Source of the DNA: Clitopilus passeckerianus | Lineage: Eukaryota; Basidiomycota; Agaricomycetes; Agaricales; Entolomataceae | DNA length: 64,000 nucleotides | Direction of reading: 5' to 3' | Assembly: GCA_944990035.1 (NCBI GenBank) | Contig: CALYLX010000128.1 | Span: 248,001 to 312,000, forward strand | Part shown: positions 47,941 to 58,854 of the stretch, piece by piece | Position numbering within the stretch: the stretch's first letter is position 1 | How the letters are laid out: each line of letters starts with the position of its first letter | Program-made: the position numbers and the translations under genes | The notes under the pieces: generated by a model | The model's database searches: none | What the model was told of the DNA's origin: nothing | What the model saw: only the letters and a program-made list of their open reading frames with translations

Positions 47941-49128
47941 AAACTACGATGTTGCTTAGTCGAATCGTGAATAAAGAAGCTGTTTCATTTGAACCTTAGC
48001 AGGCTTGTCGTCAGTGACGCGATGAAACCCTGTTTATTCGTCTGTTTACCAGAGTGCAATCACAGACATCTCTACTCGCCCAATGAAAGCATCTGTGCTT
48101 GCCTACGCGAGGCAACCGTCCCAGAAACAAGACTGACAAGATCGAAATAGGTCGAATCTCTGCTGGTCTAAAAATAGAGCCTTGACTCCCCTTCTGGCAA
48201 CGAAGAGCAGCGGTTGCCAAACGGAGACAAACCGCTGGTTGATCATTTCCGTATCTTTCAGCCTTCCAGCCTCCCCGAAAAAGCCATCCTCCGTCGTCGA
48301 TCTGGTTACTCTAGCCGCCCCGTTTTAAATTAGTCTAGTTCGAAGAACATGCACAACGTGCTACAATACTCAGCGTCCAGACACTCAATGTCAACGCACT
48401 GATCGTACCAGGGTTCAGTGGAGCCCTATCCCCATGCTTGTGCCAGTGCCACTGCCAGCAGGCGTTCGACGGTGGCGAGGTGATACAACCTGTTGATAAC
48501 GGACAAGCAATTTTTCCAGGTTCGTCTCCTTAGACCCGACACAACAAACTTGTTTCCCGCCGGGAAGGCCTGTTGTCTCTGTACTTCGGTCGATTTTTTG
48601 AAATTTTGAAAAATGGCCGAATTTCTTGGATCGTATCTCGGCCCTCTCGCCCAAAGATTGTTTTGGTACGTACCGGTTCAGGTAATCAAATGGCTGTAAA
48701 CAACTGCACGCCGAATCCGATGCGCTGGCACATGTAGGTACGATTTCCTGCATCCTCAGAAATGACAGGACCAAGGAAATGAACGCCGTTACCATTCTTT
48801 CAGACAGGGTCTAGTCTGTATATGTCCATTCCAGGTGGAAAGTGCCTACTTTGAACTCCGCGGCCTCTCCACCTTTATCCACTTCAACACCTCTTGTTGT
48901 GATCGGTTGCAACCTCAAACTACCCGCTACCGCTGTTGCATGCGGGTTCTGTCTGGAGGCTTTTCCTTCCCGCACAACCACAAGGCGGACCACATGGTTA
49001 ACGATACCGCTGACTACTTTGCCTAACACTAAAACCAGAAAGCATGGCCATAATCATGCTCTCGAAACCCCATAAAAGGCGACCTCATTGAAGCCTTTCA
49101 TCCTCACTCCTCCTCGAGTTCCTTAGCC
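47941..49128. other. Intergenic interval between M43 copies 2 and 3
   Basis: 1.2 kb with no supported gene. A 126-codon open frame on the minus strand (48415-48795) has no recognisable motif. The 3' end holds the TATA-like element of copy 3. Confidence 0.4.
49071..49078 (+). promoter_or_regulatory. TATA-like element of M43 copy 3
   Basis: CATAAAAG lies 58 bp before the ATG. The first T of the TATA consensus is a C here, unlike copies 1, 2 and 4. Confidence 0.5.
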
Positions 49129-50249
49129 ATGTTCGCTTCTCTTGCTTTCGGTCTTCTGCTCACCGCATCCTCTGTTGTTTCTGTCCCGTTCAACACCACT
49201 CAAAGGTTCGTTGACTAAAGGCACAGGAGTCGGCCACGATTCTAACGTTTTGTGCCTCCAGAACTTGCGGTACCTACATTAGCGCAGAGAAGCAAGCCGC
49301 CGCCGAAAAGCACTTCCAAGAGAACAAGGTCGTTCCGAGCCCTTCAGAGCTCAAACCACCCTCAATGTGAATATGACTTGGCCATCTTGTGATTCAGGAT
49401 ACTAAACATCACCAGGTCCACTTCCATGTGATCAGCGAGGATAGCAGTGCAGCAGGGGGCAACGTTCCGTAAGTCTTTCATCTTCCAATATCCGCCATCA
49501 ACCGCTTTAACATTCCAATCCTATAGTGACTCTCAAATCTCTGACCAGATCGATGTCATGAACAAGGCATACGCGAGCTCTGGATTCGTGTTCTCCCTTG
49601 CAAGCACCGACCGCACCACGAACTCAGACTGGTTCAACAACGTCGGACCAGACGAGTCCCAGCAAACCGCCATGAAGTCCGCCCTGCGCAAAGGAGGCAA
49701 GGCTGATCTTAATGTCTACACTGTCGGCTTCGCCTCTGGATCCGGCCAAGGTCTTCTCGGATATGCTACCTTCCCTTCAGACTACTCCAGCAACCCAAGC
49801 GATGACGGTGTCGTGATCCTTCACTCCTCCCTACCAGGCGGTGCTGCTGCTCCTTATAACCTGGGTGCTGTAAGTATCCCTATCTATCAAGTCCGTCCCG
49901 AATAACATTTGACACGAACTATAGACCCTCACTCACGAGGCTGGTCACTGGGTCGGTCTTTACCACACCTTCCAAGGTGGCTGCTCCGGTGCAGGTGATT
50001 CCGTCGATGACACTCCCCCTGAGGCCTCCCCGCTTCTGGATGCCCCACTGGACGTGATACTTGCTCTGGCGGTGGTGCTGATCCCATCCGTAAGTCGTGG
50101 CGTTGATCATTTAACCTCCCTTGATGTGTTAACAAACACTTTCTTCAGACAACTACATGGACTACTCCGATGATGCTTGCATGACCGAGTTCACCCCTGG
50201 TCAAATCACTCGTTTGAAGAACCAGATGTCCACCTACCGTGGTGTGTAA
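49129..50249 (+). pseudogene. M43 metalloprotease, copy 3, with two apparent single-base losses
   Basis: Signal peptide [20 protein letters not shown] and most catalytic blocks are intact: [67 protein letters not shown] and [15 protein letters not shown]. Compared with copies 1 and 2 there are two breaks. Near 49340, between VVPSP and QTTLN, the frame shifts by one; an alternative donor at GTCGTT (after QENK) could splice it out. Near 50031, just before GCPTG, one base is missing, which changes the frame through the disulfide loop and moves the Met-turn exon out of phase. The second break has no obvious splicing remedy. Either a young pseudogene or an assembly indel. Confidence 0.7.
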
Positions 50250-50957
50250 ATTATTGAAATATGTATGAAGTGATACCCCCAATCCTTTGGACAATTGTAT
50301 CAACACATTTGCTTGTATCTATTCTTACATAAATGTCAAAATATAACGTTCATTTCCTGTACTTGTTTCAATGCTTTCATTTGTCCCTGAACTTCGGCAA
50401 GAACATCCCATCGGATTTTCATCCAATTTCATTGTGGAACGATGCGCCTCAAGAATCAAGAGTCAAGATGGTGGATCTTAGATGGCACGTGCTCAGTACA
50501 CATGCCTATTTTCAGGGTCCTATACCTTCCTTCGTTCCAGCACGACAAATGTTTCTGCTGCTCTCAAAATAACGTCGCCTTGGGTATTAGCGACGCATTA
50601 TCTTGTACTATTCCTTGCATGTTTTCGTTACATGGCTTGCACCGAGCAATGCAAACCTCGACAGACAGCCGGAAATGATGGTATTGTATACATATAAGGA
50701 TCTCTCCCTAGCCTTACTACTATGACAGGTATGCGTAGACGGCGTTACTCTCCCGTTCTCGACGATTGTCGGTGACAGAGGGGCTTTTATACAATGACGA
50801 AAAACCTCTTGGCATCGAAGAGTATGCATCACATTGAACAGGCATCTCGGCTCGAACTGTTATAAAAGTGTCTCCCTTCATGTCACCTCGAACCAAACTC
50901 CTGTCTGGTAGTTGAACTCGGCATGATATCCAGTCGGATCTCTATCGTGATGTACAT
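50250..50957. other. Intergenic interval between M43 copies 3 and 4
   Basis: 708 bases with no supported gene. It contains the TATA element of copy 4 at its right end. Confidence 0.4.
50861..50868 (+). promoter_or_regulatory. TATA box of M43 copy 4
   Basis: TATAAAAG lies 97 bp before the assigned ATG, further than in the other copies. Together with the odd N-terminus, this suggests that the original start region of copy 4 has been altered. Confidence 0.5.
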
Positions 50958-52099
50958 ATGGCTCGTTTCCTTCTTCCAGTGGTCCATGGCGGCGTACGTG
51001 TGCTGTATTCGCATATACTCAAGGAACGTACCTCAATAACAGTTTGTAGGCGGATCTGTGGTTCAATCCCATCCTCGGCTGAGGTCTACGAGGCAGAACG
51101 CGAATTCAAGGAAAAGGTTGTATCCGTGGAGCGCTTCAGTGCTGCAAAGCGCGTCAAGGTCAATGTGTACTTTCATGTCATCAGAGCGGATACTACCCTT
51201 ACTGGAGGAAACGTACCGTAAGCCGAGTTCTAACCGTTCTTGCGTGCTTTCAGAGTACTCACGAATATTTAACCAGGAACTCTCAGATTCACGACCAGAT
51301 TGCCCAGATCAATCATGACTATGAACCCACTGGGGTCAAGTTCAAGTTGGCTCAAATCAATCGAGTTACCAACTACACCTGGTTCAAGAACGTCGCGAAT
51401 GGCTATCCTCTTCAGGGAGAGATGAAAGCAGCACTTCATCAAGGTGGTCCAGCCGACTTGAACGTTTATACAGTGAGGTGAGGACGTCCATCATGCCATA
51501 GCAATGGCGGTTATGTTGACCTGTTGGACGGTATAGCTTCAATAACTCCAATGCACGGGGCCTTTTGGGCTACTCCACATTCCCGTGGAATTACCAAGCC
51601 AACCCTACGGATGACGGTGTCGGTAGGTACTGCATATTCAGTGGGGCATTTATAAATTCAACTTCTCGTAGTCCTCAAGTACACAGTATTGCCTGGGGGC
51701 ACATATGAACCCTTCAACCTCGGGAAGGTGAGCTCTCCTACCTTTCGTTAGGATTTGTTGTTCACAACAGTTAAAGCAATTGACACATGAAACCGGGCAT
51801 TGGGTTGGGCTATACCACACCTTCCAAGGCGAATGTGATGGTGAAGGTGACTACGTAGACGACACTCCCCGCAAAACCTTCCTGGGAGCGGCTGCCCTGA
51901 GGGCCAGGACTCTTGCCCCGACCAAGAGGGTCTTGATCCAATCCGTAAGTTCCTCTCCACCTGGCAAGGGAACCAGAAGTATAACGTTATTCTTCCAGAT
52001 AATTTCATGGATTGGAGCGACGACGCCTGCATCAATCAGTTTACACCTGGTCAAATCCAACGTTTGAGAACACAGATATCAACTTACAGAGGACTTTGA
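50958..52099 (+). pseudogene. M43 metalloprotease, copy 4, diverged and frame-broken
   Basis: The most divergent copy with a near-full set of exons: [88 protein letters not shown], the catalytic [17 protein letters not shown], and [18 protein letters not shown] ending STYRGL. The N-terminus (MARFLLPVVHGGV) is not a convincing signal peptide and no frame-preserving intron joins it cleanly to the RICG block. Near 51889 one base is missing just before the GCPEG loop, almost the same place as in copy 3. Probably a decaying copy, though an assembly indel is possible. Confidence 0.65.
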
Positions 52100-52402
52100 C
52101 GACACTAAGTCTGCTCGCAAAACACACACGACATCGCCTCAGCGTGTTCACAGCAGAAAACTTGGGCTTGAAGTCTGGTCTTTCGAGTGTCCTGTGGTAG
52201 TTTTATGGCAGAAGTACGCTTTCGTATAAATGTGACAATTAGCTGCTGTACTCAGGACATAATTTACTCCTTGTTTCTTCTATAAACCGCCTCGAGCAAT
52301 TGAAGTTTCACAGGCACAAGGAGGACATACGCAAGTGTTGCTCTTCATTTCTTCTGGCCGGAACCAATGATTTCATATAATGCACGCCCTCCCAACCTTG
52401 AA

Positions 52403-52489
52403 ATTACATGGCTCCGTGATGAGGCTTGCATTGACCGATTTGCGCCTGGTCTGATTAGACGCCTGAGAGCTCAAATTGCAACATACTAA
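52403..52489 (+). pseudogene. Relic of an M43 protease last exon
   Basis: In one frame this reads ITWLRDEACIDRFAPGLI followed by RRLRAQIATY and stop, matching the last exon of the neighbouring proteases ([16 protein letters not shown]...[11 protein letters not shown]). No catalytic exon or signal peptide lies upstream, so this is the isolated 3' end of a lost fifth copy. Confidence 0.7.
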
Positions 52490-52699
52490 GGGTTGTGATG
52501 ATACCACGCCAGGAAAAGAATATTCATGACGACCAATTAGGGTTTAAAGGTAAAGGGCTTGGGGCAATGGTTATTATGATTAACATAGCATTATACAACA
52601 TCCTAGTGCTTTCCCGCCGGGCAGGGAGCAATCATGGTCCACCATGCGCTCGCGAAGGCAGCGGTGCATAATATTTCTGCATTAAGGAATATTTATGGG

Positions 52700-52800
52700 G
52701 GTTGGAGCGTAGGGTATGTTCGGAATCATGACGATGCCTGTATAATGAATGGCATGAGAGATGCAACTCATATTCTAGCATTTATGGCGACGTACCGAAG
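52700..52800 (+). pseudogene. Possible second M43 last-exon relic
   Basis: The plus-strand frame reads NHDDACIMNGMRDATH...AFMATYRS. DDAC and ATYR occur with nearly the same spacing as in the active copies (15 versus 16 residues). The middle part is unlike them, so the match is suggestive only. It overlaps antisense the 3' end of the mS34 gene. Confidence 0.35.
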
Positions 52801-53282
52801 CTGTCTCAGCGGCTCGTTTTGGGGTCCTGGCAACTGACGGGCCTTCCTGCCATGTGTACTTCAAGGAGCCTCGTATTCTTTGCTCCCGTTCGCTGACCAG
52901 TTTGTCTGCAAATGTACCCATTTAGCAAACACAAAGTCATTCTGGCCTACTTGCACTCACCCTTCCAGTACAGTTTCCCCCATGCCTGTCCGTGTTTTCC
53001 CTCACACTTGAACTTCGAGCGAGTGACGACCCAGTAGCAATCCCCAATTTGCTTGTCACTCCATCTTAGTTGGTGAACTTTGCGACCAACGCCTCCGTCT
53101 GCTGTTCTGGAGAGGACTTCGTATAGGTTTCCTGGTTTCTGAACCAAAGAAGGCGGAAGCTGGCTAGGCAAGAGCTTCCTAATAGACTGCTCAAGGCCAG
53201 CAGCGCGTCGAATAGGCGTCCACAACATTTTGAGAGCAAGGTTGTTTTCAAACTCCGCACCTTGCTCTTGACCGAAGTCCAT
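52775..53282 (-). CDS. MRPS34: Mitochondrial ribosomal small-subunit protein mS34
   Basis: Exon 1 starts MDFGQEQGAEFENNLALKML and includes GNLYEVLSRTADGGVGRKVH, the hallmark of the mS34 family, and WVVTRSKFKCEGKHGQAWGK with LYWK. A short intron (donor GTGAGTG, acceptor TTTGCAG near 52908) leads to KLVSEREQRIRGSLKYTWQE, GPSVARTPKRAAE and a stop at 52775-52777. Without the intron the protein would end at GECK and lack the conserved basic C-terminal part. The final ~8 codons lie inside the possible protease relic, and a donor-like GTACGT just upstream means the true 3' end may differ. The assigned ATG is 7 bp from the divergent GatC-type ATG; an in-frame upstream ATG at 53321 would overlap that gene. 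Confidence 0.75.
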
Positions 53283-53289
53283 CCCAGAA

Positions 53290-53757
53290 ATGTGGCGCGT
53301 AACGCGTTCTGTTCGATTCATTCAGCCGCTTGCTGAGCGTCGTTTCAATTCTAACCAACCTTTTGACGATTGCGGAATACCACTGAAGCCAACGTGGTCC
53401 GTCAATGAGCTGCTTTCGTCGTATCCAAAGCCATCATTGTCCTCAGCCGCTTTGACACGACTTCACCAGCTCTCGGCACTCATACCCCCGGAAGAGGGAA
53501 CGCCAGAATATGCAAAGCTCAAGCAGGAGATGGAGGAACTCATAAGACTAGTAGAAGCCGTCCGGCTGGTCGACACAGAGGGTATCCAACCGACCAGACA
53601 TATCAGCCATTCTCCCACCGAAGCTCAAACCTCGTCTCCGGATAATTCAACCTCTGCCACGTCTGTGGAAGAAGCTCGAGGCCAGGATCTTTTGAAACAC
53701 GCATCACGCACCCTGGATGGTTTCTACGTTGTTGATTCGGACAGGAGACGGTCATGA
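53290..53757 (+). CDS. Glutamyl-tRNA(Gln) amidotransferase subunit C-like, mitochondrial
   Basis: GatC stabilises the GatA/B amidotransferase that makes Gln-tRNA(Gln) by transamidation in mitochondria. This intronless frame starts MWRVTRSVRFIQPLAERRFN, a good presequence. It continues with PTWSVNELLSSYPKPSLSSA, LTRLHQLSALIPPEEGTPEY, LKQEMEELIRLVEAVRLVDT and, after a Ser/Thr-rich spacer, LLKHASRTLDGFYVVDSDRR. The helix-loop-helix and the FYVV C-terminal tail match the fungal GatC group. The start codon is 7 bp from that of the divergent mitoribosomal gene mS34, so the two must share a bidirectional promoter or have overlapping transcripts. Confidence 0.78.
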   Translation: MWRVTRSVRFIQPLAERRFNSNQPFDDCGIPLKPTWSVNELLSSYPKPSLSSAALTRLHQLSALIPPEEGTPEYAKLKQEMEELIRLVEAVRLVDTEGIQPTRHISHSPTEAQTSSPDNSTSATSVEEARGQDLLKHASRTLDGFYVVDSDRRRS

Positions 53758-53932
53758 TCGTATAAACCAGCACGACGGCGCTATACCTTTTGCACCCACA
53801 AATACCTCCAGAGTTTTAACAGTCAAGAGCTTTCAATCCATCCTAAATCGCCCACGACGGTACGTAAACTCAGACAAATAAAGTCGTTCTGTCGTTTATT
53901 CTCGGAAGATTACGCAAGATATTTGGGAATCA

Positions 53933-54694
53933 TTAAGATTGCGCTGGCGGATTGGCCAGAGCACTGTGTCCACCAGTAGAACCAAAGCCTCCGGCGCCAC
54001 GGATCGTCTCATCTAGATCCTGCGAAGAATTGTTGAGGTCAACATCGTCGTGGATGAAATTTGGGACTTTACGTACCTGTACTTCTAGTATTTCTGGGGT
54101 ATATATCCTTTCAATGATGAGCTGTGCTATCCTATCACCTTCCTCAACTGCCATTTTTGGTCAGCTCATGCGTATTTCGGGTTGGAATAGGTTGGCCTCA
54201 CCTTGAAAATCTTGGTCGGAAAGATTGAACAACAGAACAAAGACGACACCACGATAGTCAGCGTCAATGACTCCTGCACCGGTGTCAATCATGAACTTGG
54301 AAGCTTAATAACCATAAGATGAGAACTAATAAAGCTGGAATCAGGAAGAGTCATACCAAGGCCACTTCGTGGAGCCACACGGCCATAGGTCCCAGCCGGG
54401 ACAGCAATTGAGAGTTGGGTATCAACAAGTGCTTTGCCTCTTGCAGGAATGACCTTTCTTTCAGCGCTACATACATTCCAGAGGTCAGCTATGCTTTCAT
54501 GGCAACGAAAAACGCGTCGTGTCCCCAGACCTGTACAGATCGTACCCAGCCGACAATGCTGAACCCCTCGTTGGCAACCTGGCCTTCTCGGAGAGCCTCT
54601 TGATGAGCAGATTTGCCACAGGAGCCAATGTGCCGTCTTCTTCTGCCGCAGATCCAGACATTCTGCGTTTCTTTGCTTGTGGAATATCGGCCAT
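53933..54694 (-). CDS. DUT1: dUTP pyrophosphatase
   Basis: This trimeric enzyme hydrolyses dUTP to dUMP, keeping uracil out of DNA and supplying dTTP synthesis. Four exons carry the five dUTPase motifs in order: AGYDLY (motif 1), RVAPRSGL (motif 2), [19 protein letters not shown] (motif 3), [12 protein letters not shown] (motif 4) and the C-terminal [10 protein letters not shown] (motif 5, nucleotide-covering arm). The N-terminus [20 protein letters not shown] contains a KKRR cluster that could act as a nuclear signal. All motifs are intact and length (~180 residues) is normal. Confidence 0.95.
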
Positions 54695-54838
54695 GAGGAA
54701 ACGACGCGTCGATAACGCGAGGCTATTTCATTTATATCCCAACTCATTGACGCGTCAACTCCGCTCATGGACATTGCCGAATTCGAACGGTGACCATGAA
54801 AATGAAATTGGTCTATATAAATGATTCACTACCAATGT

Positions 54839-57800
54839 CTACCATTCCATAGAGGATGAGCAAGATGTTGTACTACATGATTTGGTTTGTACAGCAGCGG
54901 TTGGTGCTTTCTCTTCGGTCGGCCCAACTATCTCAATATGTTCTCCTCCTCGTTTGCCGGCCTCCTCCTTGGCTTTCCTGATCATCCACTTCGACGTTCC
55001 TAATACTTCGTCGAGCAGATCTGCGTCGGGCAGCTTCAGAAGAACAGATTCGCCTTCAGTCATAACCTGTTTAAAGGTCAATTACTGCTCGACTGCCCGA
55101 ACGAATCGTTAACCTACCTCGAAACTCATGATTCGATAATCATCATCGTTCAGACAATTTCCCGTATCAAGCTGGAAGTTGCGTCTGTACCAGAGTCAGT
55201 CTCTCTTCGGACAACGGCGTAAGTCCACGTACTTGTGCAGAGGGCAAGAAACATAAGGCTTTCCATCGGGAGTGTCGCCAATGAGACCATCAGCCAGAAC
55301 AAATGCTCGTCGATGAGGGCACATCTGTTGAGTGGCGTACAATTGACCAGATGGAAGTCTGAATATTGCGATCTGGGTGTCCGAGTAGTTGACAACGATC
55401 GATGCGGATCCCTCGCTGTTTGGGCGAAGGTCTTGTAGTTTCGCCATGTTCCGCCATTGCCAAACCCCGCCATCGATACTCTTGGATTCGAACTTAAGAG
55501 ATGGGGTCTCAGCAGGCCAATCTGCTGGGCGTGACTGACCCCGCTCTTTGATGTTTTCAATCCCAGATTTAGTCTGATTAGTGTTTGCAAACTTGGAACA
55601 TATAGGTCAGCAAGTGATTTGAACGCGATGTTAACCAGTTTACCTGTCTGAAAAGTGCCCGTTTCTCTGGATTCCGGACAACTTCCGCCCATTCATCAAA
55701 GTAGGTCCCGACCAAGGCATCCATGGCTTCGTCGAGGTCCTTGCAGATCCCAAGCGAATCGTCGATGATGACCTTCTTCAGATAGTCCAAGCCAGTCTGG
55801 CCATTTCCGCCAAGGGATTCTACCCAACGTGCTGTTCGCTGCAGACGGTCCGCTGATTGGATATACAGCATGATGAATCTATCGATGAACCTGACCGCCT
55901 GCGGATCCTTTCAATACGGACGGCAATAGTAAGCAGATATTGACCCACCTTTTTTCTGGAAACATCTGCGGCAAGCAGTTCTGCGTGACGTGGTTTTGCG
56001 CCGCCGTTTCCACCCACGTATACATTCCATCCCTTATTCGTGGCAATCACTCCAAAATCTTGAAAGAGGGATAAGTATGATCCGACCAGGAGAGCACAGG
56101 GATTGATTACCTTTTCCTTGCGCCTCTGCGCACTCTCGTACGCATCCACTAACGCCGCCTTTAAGCTTGTGTGGTGCTCGAATACCTTTATATCGGTCTT
56201 CCAGTTCGACAGCGAAACCAACGGAGTCTCCGATACCGTAGCGGCACCACGTGCTACCCACGCAGCTTTTCACAGTTCGTAGAGCCTTCCCATATGCGTG
56301 ACCACTTTCGAACCCTGCTTTCCCGAGTTCCTCCCAGATGTCTGGTAAATCTTGCTTAGCGGCTCCAAAAAGGTCAATACGTTGGCTACACTATGTGTCA
56401 ATGCTGGTAAGCCAGTAGAAAAGGACAGAGGCGTACCCTCCAGTAATCTTGGTGTAGAGCCCATACTTCTCGCCAACCATCGCGATAGCCTTGAGTTTAG
56501 CAGGAGTCTAAGGATATTATTAATGGCTTGGAGAAATCAGTGTTCATTCACTCACAATTTCTCCTGCAACAACTCGAGGAACGACAGAATAACTTCCGTT
56601 ACGCTGAATATTGGCCAAGTATTTGTCGTTCGTGTCTTGTAGTTGATGGAGTGTGTCGGCCATGACGAATTCGTTAATCAAGCTCGCCAGGACACTCCCG
56701 ATCGCGGGTTTGCATACTTCACACCCCAAGGAATTGGGGTTCTCTCCCGCTTCGGCCATTATCTCTTGGAAGGATTTCAGCTTCTTGATTTTGATGATCA
56801 TGAAGAGCTCCTGTCGAGATTTCTTGAAGTGAGAGCAAAGAGTGTTTGTGACAGAATGGCCCGCTTTCTTCATTTCACCGTTAAAGATCGAAGTCGCCAG
56901 AGGGACGCAACCTCCGCAACCCGTACCGATCTTGGTCTTGGACTTGAGTTCGCCGAACGATGAACAGCCGTTGGCCACGCATTTCGTGATGGCGCTCTTT
57001 GCGACGTTGTGACAAGAACAAATTTGCGCATCTTCGTCAAGGTCGTCTCCGTCGGTCTCGCCTTCCTTCCTCGGGACCCCAAGAATGAGTTGGCCGGGCG
57101 GGTGTTCTAGAAGTTTCTGTAATCTTGTGAGCATCTATTTGCCTCTACGTTTGGCATGAACATACCTTCTTCTTAACCATCGTTACGAGCTTGGTGTAGT
57201 CGTTGACGTCCCCGATCATCATACCTCCGAGTAGGTATTTTCCATCAGAGGTGAAGAGGTATTTCTTGTAGACGTTGGAAAATGGGTCGTAGTAGGTCAA
57301 TGACCGAACATTCGGATTGCTAGTTGGTGTTCCTGCTGATGTCGAGTTTACGGAAACTTGACCGGGAATAGCCATTTCAGCTGTAGCGTCGCCATTTGGC
57401 TTGGCAGGCTCTGACGGAGCCTTACGACGCCTAGGATGGGTGGTTGCGGTAGGGGGTTTACGATCTGCGAAGTAATCGCCAAAGCTAGCAACATTGACGC
57501 CCATGAGCTTCAATTTGGTGCTGAGGTCGGGAGTAGTCATGGACCGTATCTTGTGGTTAACGCCTTCGGTTAAGTTGAAAGCGAGAACATCAGCCATCTC
57601 GATGCCGGGAGCGATAAGACCATACGTCTCTCCATTCCATGATGCACACTCGCCGATGGCGTAGACGTCTGGGGCGGAAGTGCTGAGATCATCCTTGACG
57701 AGAAAACCCCCGCGAGCATGCTTCTGGATGCCAGACGTTTCTGCGAGTTCATCTCGAGGAGTGATACCGATGGCGAAGCAGACCATTTCGCATGTACAGG

Positions 57801-58799
57801 TTTCTCCCGATTCTAGCCGAAGCCCCGTCAAGCGTTGCATATCGGTATCTGGACATTCTCTGTGGCCAAATCCTGCACCCGCGCCTTCAGTAGGACGTCA
57901 ACATTGAGCGCTTTTACTTGCTCCATGACCATTCGCCCAGCCTCCCCATCGAGTTGTCGGCTTAGGACCTGGAAATGAGGTAAGATCGTGTTCCAACGAA
58001 TGCATCAAGCCGAGCTCACCCATTCATTACGCTCAACGATTGCCACCTTTCCGACGGTGCCTACGTCCAGCAGAGCCTTGGCAGCTTCTAGACCAAGAAG
58101 ACCACCTCCAATGACCGTCACCCGATCCACCTTGTTGTCTTGGGTAAATGTGATCATCCGGTCTAGGTCACCAATCGTTCGGTATACGAAAACGCCATGA
58201 GTGGATTTAGCCCTTTCCTGAGAGACATATGCTGGGAGCGCTGCATGGGAACCAGTAGCGAGAACACAAATATCGTAGGATATTGATAGACCCTATAGAA
58301 TGAAGCATGCGTTAGTCAGATCAGGGCGACTTCCTCATCACAAGAGAAGCAGCATACCTTTGATGTATGCACACGGCGGGCAGTAGTGTCTATTCGTTCA
58401 ACAGGATCTCCGGTATGATACGCAAGACGTCCTGGTTCGTGTGACGAATACCATGCTAATGGATTCAAATGGAGGTTCTCAACGGATCGGTGAGTCAGAT
58501 ATGTGGTCTAGGCGGAAGTCGTTGATGTGAGATTCAGAGGGAGGGGAATGAACGAAAGACCCACCAATCCGACACGGTTGTATGCTATATGCGGCTCATC
58601 TCCAATGATAGTCACTGTGTACGCCTTGCCACCAGTCTGTTCTTGGTCGTAGTTGAGTAGCTTTTCAGCGAAAGCTATGCCGACCTACTCCTTTCGTTAG
58701 TTTTCATTCATGGGGTTAAATTTAGCGGCTTACCATGCCGAAGCCGACGACTACCACATGCCGAGGTCCAGATCTCTGAGCATCATTGTCACTAGACAT
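54839..58799 (-). CDS. niiA: NAD(P)H nitrite reductase, with an apparent frame break near 57850
   Basis: This assimilatory enzyme reduces nitrite to ammonium in the cytosol. Domains in order: FAD/NAD(P)H part with VVVVGFGMVGIAFAEKLL and a second dinucleotide motif VTVIGGGLLGLEAAKALLD; a BFD-like [2Fe-2S] region AQICSCHNVAKSAITKC, GTGCGGCVPLA; the siroheme/4Fe-4S half with KSCVGSTWCRYGIGDSVG and SGCVREC; and a C-terminal Rieske domain with CPHRRAF and SCPLHK. Between DLATEN and DMQRLTGLRL, about 57850, the reading frame shifts by one base. No plausible intron rescues it, so either one base is missing from the sequence or the gene is inactivated. Everything else is intact. The C-terminal tail is Cys/Ser-rich (KSCSTTSCSSSMEW), beyond the Rieske fold. 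Confidence 0.88.
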
Positions 58800-58854
58800 A
58801 GTTGACTAGGCAAAGAGCCGGTGTCCGTTTGGGAATTCAAGGGTAGAGAGAGGC

